Both the position numbers and the translations under genes were made by a program. 13,012 nucleotides of DNA from JAVJSD01 sp040219575 (GTDB taxonomy: Bacteria; Planctomycetota; Planctomycetia; Pirellulales; Pirellulaceae), in the NCBI GenBank assembly GCA_040219575.1, contig JAVJSD010000129.1:1-13012 (forward strand). The letters run 5' to 3'. Every line of letters begins with the position of its first letter. The first letter of the stretch is position 1. Below, one piece after another: positions 1-5,697 of the stretch. Below the pieces are notes generated by a model. That model saw nothing but the letters and a program-made list of their open reading frames with translations, made no database searches and had not been told where the DNA came from.

Positions 1-132
1 GCCATCGGTTCATGCGTATCTCCTAGGAAGACGGGAAACAAAAAAACGTCTTCCAAAGATGCCGCACGAACCTCCGCATCGGCTAAAATCGAATCAGCAG
101 CAAACCCGCTCCCACTGCCGCGGAGCGGCTTC
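1..132. other. Tail of the preceding cassette; gene content uncertain
   Basis: This stretch lies upstream of the first attC site and should be the 3' end of a preceding cassette. No gene can be assigned with confidence. A plus-strand gene could end at the TAG at 24-26. Two other plus frames are open well into the attC, which is common and not informative. On the minus strand an ATG at 11-13 is preceded by AGGAG with 6-nt spacing (AGGAGATACGCATG read on minus), so a leftward gene beginning MNRW could start here. An 8-bp inverted repeat (26-33 with 47-54, GGAAGACG/CGTCTTCC) surrounds an A-rich 13-nt loop. It has no following T-run, so it is not a classical terminator. Confidence 0.35.
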
Positions 133-223
133 CTTGAACAAAGCGTTGCACGCCGAGCCGCCGATCGTGCGTTTCCTGAAGCCAATCTCACTCGCGGCGG
201 CCGGGTGAACGCGGCCGTTATGC
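133..223 (+). other. attC recombination site 1 (integron)
   Basis: This is a 91-bp imperfect palindrome with attC architecture. The left core is CTTGAAC (133-139) and the right core is GTTATGC (217-223). Between them, the left arm GCGTT-CAC-CCG-GCCGCCG (143-163) pairs fully with the right arm (195-212). Three single bases on the left arm, G148, G152 and A156, are left unpaired. Such extrahelical bases on one strand are what integron integrases use to recognise folded attC. Seven bases separate the AAC triplet from the T147-G148 junction, as at 695-703 in the second site. The cores are not perfect RYYYAAC/GTTRRRY matches. The call rests on geometry seen in the sequence plus known attC features. 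Confidence 0.8.
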
Positions 224-330
224 GGCGCTAGACTGACGCTTATGGGTGATAGCCTTAACAGCGGGCGTACATCGGTGCGTATTGGCACTCGCAACAGCGT
301 TATGAAATTGTGTGGGCGTTCGCAAATTGC

Positions 331-340
331 AGGAAAGGAG
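331..340 (+). promoter_or_regulatory. Ribosome binding site deciding the start at 348
   Basis: AGGAAAGGAG lies 7 nt before the ATG at 348. It favours that codon over the in-frame GTG at 312, which has no such site upstream. Confidence 0.75.
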
Positions 341-347
341 TGTGACT

Positions 348-641
348 ATGTCCGACGATGGCCAAACATTTGGTGGGCGCCTTTATTCAGAGCTGCGGCA
401 ACTCAGCGGTTACAACCTGATAACTGGCATCATGGACTACAAAGCGATACAGCAATTGAAGGTGTCTGATCGCGACGACACTGTGAAGCTGTTCTGTGGC
501 AGTAGCGACGAAGTGATTCAGTTGCTTAAGACTGGTGAACCAGGAGATGTGGCACGATATCTTGTAGCTAAAGCAGGCGAACCCAAAAAAGACGATAGCC
601 TTTATACAGCGGCAATTGTACTTATGATTAACTCGTTCTAA
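348..641 (+). CDS. Cassette-borne hypothetical protein, 97 aa
   Basis: I do not recognise a family. The product is 97 residues, starts MSDDGQTFGG and looks soluble. It has alternating charged and hydrophobic segments suggesting helices (for example DEVIQLLKTGEPGDVARYLV, near residues 54-73) and a hydrophobic tail (TAAIVLMINSF). No signal peptide, no clear transmembrane helix, no cysteine cluster and no catalytic motif are visible. The start is chosen because a strong AGGAAAGGAG sits 7 nt upstream. It is the only credible gene in the complete cassette, and its stop lies 47 nt before the attC, the usual arrangement. A longer frame from 242 (75 codons) overlaps it and has poorer composition and no ribosome site. 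Cassette genes of this size are often of unknown function; some are toxins, antitoxins or phage-defence factors, but nothing here supports any of these. Confidence 0.75.
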   Translation: MSDDGQTFGGRLYSELRQLSGYNLITGIMDYKAIQQLKVSDRDDTVKLFCGSSDEVIQLLKTGEPGDVARYLVAKAGEPKKDDSLYTAAIVLMINSF

Positions 642-688
642 TCGTGTCATGTTGCCAAGGAGTGTGCACTGGAGCATCCAGAGTGCAC

Positions 689-780
689 GCATAACCAGGC
701 CGTCAACCGGAGCGGCCGACAACGCGGGTTTTGAAATCAGCATTTTTGTGGCGGCCGCCCGGTTACGGCTGTCGTTCGTT
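689..780 (+). other. attC recombination site 2 (integron)
   Basis: This is a 92-bp site and the clearest attC in the window. The left core is GCATAAC (689-695) and the right core is GTTCGTT (774-780). Left-arm blocks GCCGT (699-703), AACCGG (705-710) and GCGGCCG (712-718) pair perfectly with ACGGC (765-769), CCGGTT (759-764) and CGGCCGC (752-758). C704 and A711 are left as single unpaired bases six nucleotides apart. From memory, the same C...A spacing and the same AAC-7 nt-TCAA layout occur in the attC of aadA-type cassettes. ACAA/TTGT extends the stem into a terminal spacer of about 25 nt. The right core departs from GTTRRRY, although GTTGGAT, which does fit, begins 4 nt further on. Confidence 0.87.
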
Positions 781-824
781 GGATGAGAGAGCACTCGCCT
801 CCCTAGCACGCTTTCATCGATGGC

Positions 825-1172
825 ATGAGTAAATACTCGATCCGATCACTGATTCTTGCCGTACTGTTCGTGGCGGTACTCTTCGGTTGGTTTGCCGATC
901 ACATCAGACTCGTCCGCGAACTTGAAATCGAGCGTAGACAGAATTGGCTCGCTGGCGAGTCGTGGGAAGAACGACGCGCTCGCGTCAAAGAAGTAGTGAA
1001 AGAACCAGATCCAAATGTGCCATTGCTCTTGTTCGCGCTCAGTGATGGCGATCCGATCGTGCGTCGGACGGCACTTTCGGCACTAAAACGGATACCGACC
1101 ACCGAATACACCGAAAACCCTGAGGCCAACACGGAATTTGAACGATGGTTGGCAGTCAACGACAAGCCTTGA
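825..1172 (+). CDS. Small membrane-anchored HEAT-like repeat protein, 115 aa
   Basis: The product has a single N-terminal membrane segment (about residues 7-26, SLILAVLFVAVLFGWF). A charged helical stretch rich in Arg and Glu follows (about 27-60), then one HEAT-like unit (about 64-90, LLLFALSDGDPIVRRTALSAL). The N terminus resembles the short membrane anchors that planctomycetes put on many small proteins. The likely topology is a membrane anchor with an intracellular or periplasmic helical repeat that binds a partner; no enzyme motif is present. The ATG lies about 50 nt inside the second cassette, and no strong ribosome site precedes it. Short leaders are typical of cassette genes. A second possible reading is an anchored adaptor fragment of a larger HEAT protein. 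The function is unknown. Confidence 0.72.
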   Translation: MSKYSIRSLILAVLFVAVLFGWFADHIRLVRELEIERRQNWLAGESWEERRARVKEVVKEPDPNVPLLLFALSDGDPIVRRTALSALKRIPTTEYTENPEANTEFERWLAVNDKP

Positions 1173-1282
1173 TCGCATTTTAATTGTTGCGCGGTCGGAT
1201 TTGCCGCGTGGGGATGCGCTCGATAAGCTTGGTTGAACGGCTGAGGGTGATGGTGACTCTCGGACCGCACAAACCAACGAAC
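1154..1282 (+). other. Candidate third attC or cassette end, degenerate
   Basis: Two incompatible signals lie here. First, CCAACGAAC (1274-1282) is the exact 9-base complement of the start of the second cassette (774-782), as its own left core should be, but no matching stem can be folded downstream. Second, 1154-1238 has cores AGTCAAC and GTTGAAC, the latter a perfect GTTRRRY. Its 11-bp stem pairs 1163-1175 with 1221-1231, leaving C1168 and G1171 unpaired, but its left core does not match the cassette start. At most one of these can be the functional site, and either may be decayed. Confidence 0.25.
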
Positions 1283-1369
1283 CAATCGATGAGTTGGCAC
1301 AACACGAAGACGAAGTGCTTGCTGGATTCGCCGAAATGCTTGTTGAAAACCTAACCCAATCGGGCGGAT

Positions 1370-1390
1370 AACCATCCGATCCAGATGGTT
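1370..1390. repeat. Short inverted repeat
   Basis: AACCATC (1370-1376) and GATGGTT (1384-1390) form a 7-bp stem with a 7-nt loop. The right arm overlaps the start of the first copy of the 24-bp direct repeat. Confidence 0.5.
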
Positions 1391-1406
1391 GTCCCCTTCG
1401 ACCTTC
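1383..1406 (+). repeat. 24-bp direct repeat, copy 1
   Basis: It starts AGATGGTTGTCC and ends TTCGACCTTC. It is identical over 24 bp to 1631-1654, 248 bp downstream. An exact match of this length in noncoding DNA is well beyond chance, and suggests a dispersed repeat family or a past duplication. Confidence 0.8.
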
Positions 1407-1630
1407 CTTTTGGCCGACGTGCGGCGAGCAGCGCTGCCGCACGCCTTCAGCGTGCCGGAAGATCCTCGAATTCTCGACCCAGGGCGGCGTTTGCTGCGCA
1501 AACTTGCCCCGGGCTGACCTGCCATGCACCTTCGGTGCGCAAGAATGACACGCGAGAACGACGACAGGTATTTTCGGCGGACATCTTGCGCCGGTCGCAT
1601 CCACAGCGAGGACCGCAAGCAGCCGGACAG

Positions 1631-1654
1631 AGATGGTTGTCCCCTTCGACCTTC
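1631..1654 (+). repeat. 24-bp direct repeat, copy 2
   Basis: Identical to 1383-1406. The flanks differ, so the duplicated unit is only this core as far as can be seen. Confidence 0.8.
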
Positions 1655-1800
1655 GCCAAGGCCCTCCTTCTCGGTGGTAGAAACCTTCCGTCCATCGCCG
1701 GCGAAGGGGGAAAACCACAGGGGACACCGAGGAGGTCGTCGCCCATCCGGAGCGAGCCAACTCGGCCGAGTCGAGAATGGATGGCGCCTCGGAGATGGCT

Positions 1801-1828
1801 GGCCCCGTTGGCTCGGCCCCGTTGGCTC
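1801..1828 (+). repeat. 14-bp tandem duplication
   Basis: GGCCCCGTTGGCTC occurs twice with no gap (1801-1814 and 1815-1828), probably a slippage event. Confidence 0.85.
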
Positions 1829-1868
1829 GTTCAGCAAGTTCCGCTTCCAAAGAGACTGCCGACCTGGC

Positions 1869-1905
1869 GGCGGCGCCCGACAACATCGCCTTCAGCGGCG
1901 CCGCC
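1869..1905. repeat. 9-bp GC-rich inverted repeat
   Basis: GGCGGCGCC (1869-1877) is the reverse complement of GGCGCCGCC (1897-1905), with a 19-nt loop. No T-run follows. Confidence 0.5.
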
Positions 1906-1927
1906 CCGCCGGAACAAGAGACGTTGC

Positions 1928-2006
1928 AACCGCTGATGAACGCGGAACCGACGCGAATGTCGGAGGATTCAAAATAATTCGCGCCCATTAGCGTTCATCA
2001 GCGGTT
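1928..2006. repeat. 16-bp perfect inverted repeat
   Basis: AACCGCTGATGAACGC (1928-1943) and GCGTTCATCAGCGGTT (1991-2006) are exact reverse complements with a 47-nt spacer. The arms are moderate in GC and do not look like a terminator. The shape would suit a small non-autonomous mobile element or a dispersed repeat. Confidence 0.7.
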
Positions 2007-2051
2007 CGCCTGCGTTTCCCTTTCGGCTCCGGCCACGTCGGGCCGAGACGC

Positions 2052-2080
2052 TTGAATCTCCGGGCGGCATCAATCACAAT
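2052..2080 (+). promoter_or_regulatory. Possible sigma-70-like promoter of the propeller gene
   Basis: TTGAAT (2052-2057) and CACAAT (2075-2080) are separated by 17 nt. Each matches the housekeeping consensus at four of six positions. It lies about 90 bp upstream of the ATG at 2172. Planctomycete promoters are poorly defined, so this is only a candidate. Confidence 0.25.
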
Positions 2081-2171
2081 ACGGCGGATGAATCAACGTT
2101 TGGTGATGCGTTTTCATCCCTGCAAACTCACGCCCCGGCCGTCCCCGCCCTTTCGCGCTTAAGGATTTCCC

Positions 2172-4034
2172 ATGCTCCGCCGCGCTTCGCTCTGCGCTTT
2201 GTGCTGTTCGCTTCTGTTCGCCTGTGCAGCTTCAGCGCAGTTGCCGGGCGTGCCCGCCGGACCCGGCGACTGGCCGCAGTGGCGCGGGCCGAATCGTGAT
2301 GGCATCGCCGCCGAGAAGGATCTGCTCAAGGAGTGGCCCGAGGCGGGACCGCCGATCGCCTGGCAGGTCGACGATGTCGGCGTCGGCTATTCGTCGCTGG
2401 CGATCAAAGACGGCCGCATCTTCACGCAGGGCGACCTCGACGGCGTCGAGCACATCATCGCGCTTGACGCGGCCAACGGAAAACGGCTGTGGGCCGTGCA
2501 GCCCGAACCGGTCGCGGCGGAGCAGGCGGCGCGGCTGGAGCGGGAGTTCGACCAGACCGACCGCGACGGCGACGGGAAGATCGTTGAGGTGGAGGCGCTG
2601 GCGCGGTTCGGCGCGAACTTCAATCGATTCAACCGGGGCGCCGAGGTCTCGACCGAAGAGGCGCAGAAGATCGCCCTGGAGCGGACGCATCAGCTGTTTG
2701 ACGGCCTCAACCTGGACGGCGACCCGGTCCTCGACGCGGCCGAAGGACGCTTGCTCGGCGAAGAGTTCGCCCGGGCCGACCAGGAAGACAAAGAGGCCGA
2801 CGCCGACGCGCTGGCCAAGAAGCGGGCCGACGCGTTGATCGCGCAGCTCGACAAGGACGGCGACGCGAAGATTTCGCGCGAGGAGGCGCGGCAGTCGCTG
2901 GTCGATTCGTATCACCGTCAGGCCGACCAGCGCGATCCGGCAACCAACCGCGGCGACGAGTTGTTGACGCACGACGAACTCCAGCAATACCTGTCGACCC
3001 GCGAGCGCGGGCGAGACGGCCTGCTGACCCGCGACGAACTCTCCAGCTATTTCGCCAATCGCTATCGGGGCGCGGACGGAGTCGTTTCGCGCGACGAACT
3101 GAAGGGCTCGTTCGGCGGCTATCGCAACGGACAGGGAGACGGACCGCGCGGCACGCCGACCATCGACGGCGACAAGCTGTACGCCATCGGCGGCAACGGC
3201 GATCTGACGTGTCTCGACGCCGCCACCGGCAAGACCCTCTGGTACAAGAGCCTGGTCCGCGACTTCGGCGGCGGGCGGCCCGGTTGGGGTTATTGCGAAT
3301 CGCCGCTGATCGTGGGCGACGTGCTGATCGCCACGCCCGGCGGCAAGCAGGGCACGGTCGCCGCGCTCGACAAGCAGACCGGCAACGTCCTCTGGCAGAG
3401 CGGCGGCACGTCGCAAGGCGCCCACTATTCGTCGGCCGTGGTGGCCGAGATCGGCGGCGTGCCGCAGGTCGTGCAGTTCGCCCGCAGCAGTTGCTTCGGC
3501 GTCTCGTTGGAGAGCGGCGAGCTGTTGTGGGAATACGAAGGGGCCAACAACGGCACCGCCAACGTCGCCACGCCGATCGTCGACGGCGACTACGTGTTCG
3601 CCTCCAGTTCGTACGGCACCGGCGGCGGACTCGCCAAGATCACCACCGCAGGAGGCAAGCAGTCGGCCGAGGAGGTGTACTTCGAAAACCGCATGGCCAA
3701 CCACCACGGCGGCATCGTCAAGGTGGGCGACTACATGTACGGCTTCGGCAACGGCGGGCTGATCTGCATGAACTACCTCACGGGCGAGATCGCCTGGAAG
3801 GCCCGCAGCGTGAGCAAGGGATCGCTGGTGGTGGCCGACGGGATGCTGTACCTGCTCGGCGAGAAGCACGAAATGGCGCTGGCCGAGGCCACGCCGGAAG
3901 AGTACCGCGAGCATGGCCGCTTCAGCATCGAGTCGTTCGGCCGCCCGAGTTGGGCCCATCCGGTCGTCGCCGGCGGACGCCTCTACATTCGCAACCAGCA
4001 CCGACTGACCGCCTACGATGTGCGGGCGAAGTAA
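2172..4034 (+). CDS. Secreted PQQ-like beta-propeller protein with inserted EF-hand array, 620 aa
   Basis: A Sec signal peptide covers residues 1-22 (CSLLFACAASA, then Gln), so the protein should be periplasmic or outside the cell. DWPQWRGPNRDG (33-44) is the usual opening of planctomycete PQQ-like propellers. Blade-type repeats of the form LYAIGGNGDLTCLDAATGKT follow near 75-108 and then from about 328 to 618. Between the first and second recognisable blades, residues 120-315 hold EF-hand-like loops. Three are canonical (130-141, 180-191, 227-238, with Asp/Asn at positions 1, 3 and 5 and Glu at 12). Three are degenerate, ending at Glu269, Glu289 and Glu309 at 20-residue spacing. Such propellers act as scaffolds, and some bind PQQ; no dehydrogenase active site is evident. 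Calcium binding is inferred. AAGGA (2161-2165) sits 6 nt before the start. It appears to be transcribed alone, with the next gene convergent. Confidence 0.92.
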   Translation: MLRRASLCALCCSLLFACAASAQLPGVPAGPGDWPQWRGPNRDGIAAEKDLLKEWPEAGPPIAWQVDDVGVGYSSLAIKDGRIFTQGDLDGVEHIIALDAANGKRLWAVQPEPVAAEQAARLEREFDQTDRDGDGKIVEVEALARFGANFNRFNRGAEVSTEEAQKIALERTHQLFDGLNLDGDPVLDAAEGRLLGEEFARADQEDKEADADALAKKRADALIAQLDKDGDAKISREEARQSLVDSYHRQADQRDPATNRGDELLTHDELQQYLSTRERGRDGLLTRDELSSYFANRYRGADGVVSRDELKGSFGGYRNGQGDGPRGTPTIDGDKLYAIGGNGDLTCLDAATGKTLWYKSLVRDFGGGRPGWGYCESPLIVGDVLIATPGGKQGTVAALDKQTGNVLWQSGGTSQGAHYSSAVVAEIGGVPQVVQFARSSCFGVSLESGELLWEYEGANNGTANVATPIVDGDYVFASSSYGTGGGLAKITTAGGKQSAEEVYFENRMANHHGGIVKVGDYMYGFGNGGLICMNYLTGEIAWKARSVSKGSLVVADGMLYLLGEKHEMALAEATPEEYREHGRFSIESFGRPSWAHPVVAGGRLYIRNQHRLTAYDVRAK

Positions 4035-4035
4035 T

Positions 4036-4101
4036 CCGTAGAGCAGGCATCCTGCCTGCCTGCTTGTGCCTACGCTGGCAGCCTGGAAGGCTGCCCTACG
4101 G
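4036..4101. repeat. Three-stem structured repeat (cloverleaf-like)
   Basis: The structure begins one base after the propeller stop codon. The outer stem CCGTAG (4036-4041) pairs with CTACGG (4096-4101). It encloses two hairpins: GCAGGCA/TGCCTGC (4043-4059, loop TCC) and GGCAGCCT/AGGCTGCC (4077-4095, loop GGA). All stems are perfect. It could be a REP or MITE-like dispersed element, and as RNA it would also serve as a strong 3' structure for the propeller messenger. There is no T-run, so intrinsic termination is doubtful. Confidence 0.7.
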
Positions 4102-4174
4102 TCAGTCCGGCAGACGCGCGCCTCGATGTTGAATCGCGACGAGCGGGTTTTCGTTCACTTGCCGGTGGAGGAAT

Positions 4175-4202
4175 GCCGGAACCGCGCACGGCTTGTTCCG
4201 GC
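4175..4202. repeat. 8-bp inverted repeat between convergent genes
   Basis: GCCGGAAC (4175-4182) and GTTCCGGC (4195-4202) are perfect complements around a 12-nt loop. It lies between the convergent propeller and DUF1501 genes and could stabilise or end transcripts from either side. The rest of 4102-4328 shows no gene that I can support. Confidence 0.5.
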
Positions 4203-4328
4203 CTACACCAACTCCAACTACCCCAACCCCACGACGGACGAGGCGGTTCGTCATTGGGGCGCAAGAACATTCGCTCGTCCAACCGAGATCGGGGCAACCA
4301 TCATGAAGTCGGGGACGAACAAGAATCA

Positions 4329-5648
4329 CTAGGCGAACAGCTTGGCGATTGGCTGGCCCCTGTCGGTGATGGGAACGGGGCGGTCGCCGTCGTAGAGGTT
4401 CTTTGTGTAATCGACCCCGACCGTCGCACAGATCGTGGCGAAGAGATCGGGAACTCGAACGGGATCGGAAATGATCTTCTTCGCGATCTCGTCGGTTTCT
4501 CCCCATGCTCCGCGATGACGCAGACCGCCGCCAGCCAGCACACAGCTGAAGGCGCTGCCCTGATGACCTCGCCCGCCGCCGCTGTCGAACTCGGGCGGAC
4601 GGCCGAATTCGGTCGTGATCACGATCAACGTCTTGTCCAGCATTCGTTTCGATTCAAGATCGGCGATCAGCGCGGCGACGGCGGCGTCCATTTCCCGGAT
4701 CAGTTTGTGCTGATTGAGAATCCCCTCGTTGTGGACATCCCAGCCGATGCCGTTGAGGAAGTTCAGGTTGTGCGACACTTCGATGAAACGCACACCTCGC
4801 TCCACCAACCGCCGGCTCAACAAACAACGCTGTCCAAATTCACCACCGTATCGGTTGCGCAGGTCAGCCGGTTCCCGATCGAGTTCGAAGACACGCATGA
4901 ATTCCGGGCCGCTCAGTTTCAGGCTCTGTGCGATCGCCGCGTCGTAATCAAGCAGCCGCTGATCGGTCGTCGGATCCGCGTTGCGTTTCAGCACGGCGAG
5001 GAATTCCTCCCGGCGCGATTGCCGCTGGGGCGTGACGCCGTCGGGCCGAGTCAATCCGGCCGGTCCCTGGCTGGTATCGGTCAAATACAGATAGTTGTCG
5101 CGCGTGCCGAGAAAGCCCGGGCCGCGTGTTACGTTTGGATAACCGATCAAGACATAAGGCGGCGCGGCATCGTCGGCCGCCCCGCGTTCATGCGCGATGA
5201 TCGACCCCAGCGACGGATACGTGATCGTTCCGCTGACCGGGCGACCGGTGTGCATGCGGTTCGTGGCGGCGGCGTGCTCATCGATCACTTCGTGATGCAC
5301 GCTGCGGACGGCCGTGACGCGATCCATCAGCCGCGCGAGTTTTGGCAAATGTTCGCACACGCGCACGTCGGGAACGACCGTCTCGATCGCGTCGTAGTAG
5401 GAGCCGGCCAGCTTTTTTTTCGGGTCGCCTCTTCTTTTCGGATCGAACGTGTCGATCTGCCCCATGCCGCCCCCCAGCCAGACCGAGATCACGTGCTCGG
5501 CCTTGCCATGGAGAATCTCATTGGATGCGTTCGCGAAGCCGAGTTGCGGCAGTGCGAATCCACACCCAACGGCCGCGCCCGTGGCGAGGAATTCACGACG
5601 CGTGGGACGGATGGATCGTCCGTGCATCTTGGACTTGGCAGCTTGCAT
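4329..5648 (-). CDS. Tat-exported DUF1501 family protein, 439 aa (copy A)
   Basis: The N terminus has a twin-arginine signal (TRREFLATGAAVG, residues 16-28) and a hydrophobic stretch ending near FANA (38-41), so the folded protein should be exported. DUF1501 belongs by similarity to the alkaline phosphatase/sulfatase superfamily; its substrate is not established. Visible family blocks are GGGMGQIDTFDPK (59-71), RRLVERGVRFIEV (279-291), WDVHN (303-307), TEFGRPP (346-352) and LAGGG (371-375). Against the copy at 9447-10874, the usual GGPSH is GGMGQ, GRTP is GRPP, and the Asp of GRDH is Gly (GRGHQ, 359-363), so a metal site may be altered. AGGA about 8 nt before the ATG supports the start. It is last in the minus-strand cluster, 49 nt after the PSD1 gene. 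Confidence 0.9.
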   Translation of the reverse strand: MQAAKSKMHGRSIRPTRREFLATGAAVGCGFALPQLGFANASNEILHGKAEHVISVWLGGGMGQIDTFDPKRRGDPKKKLAGSYYDAIETVVPDVRVCEHLPKLARLMDRVTAVRSVHHEVIDEHAAATNRMHTGRPVSGTITYPSLGSIIAHERGAADDAAPPYVLIGYPNVTRGPGFLGTRDNYLYLTDTSQGPAGLTRPDGVTPQRQSRREEFLAVLKRNADPTTDQRLLDYDAAIAQSLKLSGPEFMRVFELDREPADLRNRYGGEFGQRCLLSRRLVERGVRFIEVSHNLNFLNGIGWDVHNEGILNQHKLIREMDAAVAALIADLESKRMLDKTLIVITTEFGRPPEFDSGGGRGHQGSAFSCVLAGGGLRHRGAWGETDEIAKKIISDPVRVPDLFATICATVGVDYTKNLYDGDRPVPITDRGQPIAKLFA

Positions 5649-5697
5649 CGTTGTCGTCCTGTTACGAACGGAGGGATCGGCGATCCGTCCTGTTTGG

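Larger units (their letters stand above)
218..774 (+). mobile_element. Complete integron gene cassette
   Basis: The cassette begins after the G of the right core of the first attC and ends at the G of the right core of the second. Its first bases, TTATGC (218-223), are the exact complement of the left core GCATAA at 689-694 in its own attC. This must hold when a cassette circularises, and it is an independent test of the boundaries. It carries one plus-strand gene (348-641) with an unusually long 130-nt leader, which could hold its own promoter. The interior is visibly richer in A and T than the propeller gene downstream, as expected for acquired DNA. No integrase gene or attI site is inside the window. 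Confidence 0.75.
1173..2171. other. Long intergenic region with repeats, no convincing gene
   Basis: About 1 kb without a credible gene. Open frames exist on both strands, but they have repetitive Arg/Pro/Ser-rich translations and no ribosome sites, so they look like GC-driven shadows. One frame (1237-1371) reads like a normal acidic protein end (NEPIDELAQHEDEVLAGFAE) but has no start, and a TGA at 1234-1236 cuts it off from upstream. It may be a remnant. The rest holds a long direct repeat, a 14-bp tandem duplication and several inverted repeats listed separately. Two small hairpins are also present: GCACGC/GCGTGC at 1439-1455 and GCACC/GGTGC at 1526-1538. Confidence 0.6.

Noticed and set aside
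26..54. Hairpin GGAAGACG/CGTCTTCC considered as a terminator
   Set aside because: The A-rich run is in the loop, and no T-run follows the stem on either strand.
242..469. 75-codon plus frame overlapping the cassette gene
   Set aside because: It has no ribosome site and poor composition, and it overlaps in another frame the gene at 348 that has a strong ribosome site.
899..1988. Overlapping minus-strand frames of about 300 codons across the intergenic region
   Set aside because: Arg/Pro/Ser-rich, repetitive, overlapping each other and crossing the second cassette gene. No ribosome site or domain.
2232..4001. Long minus-strand frame of 589 codons opposite the propeller gene
   Set aside because: It is the antisense of a gene with a clear signal peptide, propeller repeats and EF-hands. 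High GC at third positions keeps the opposite strand open, and its translation shows no domain.
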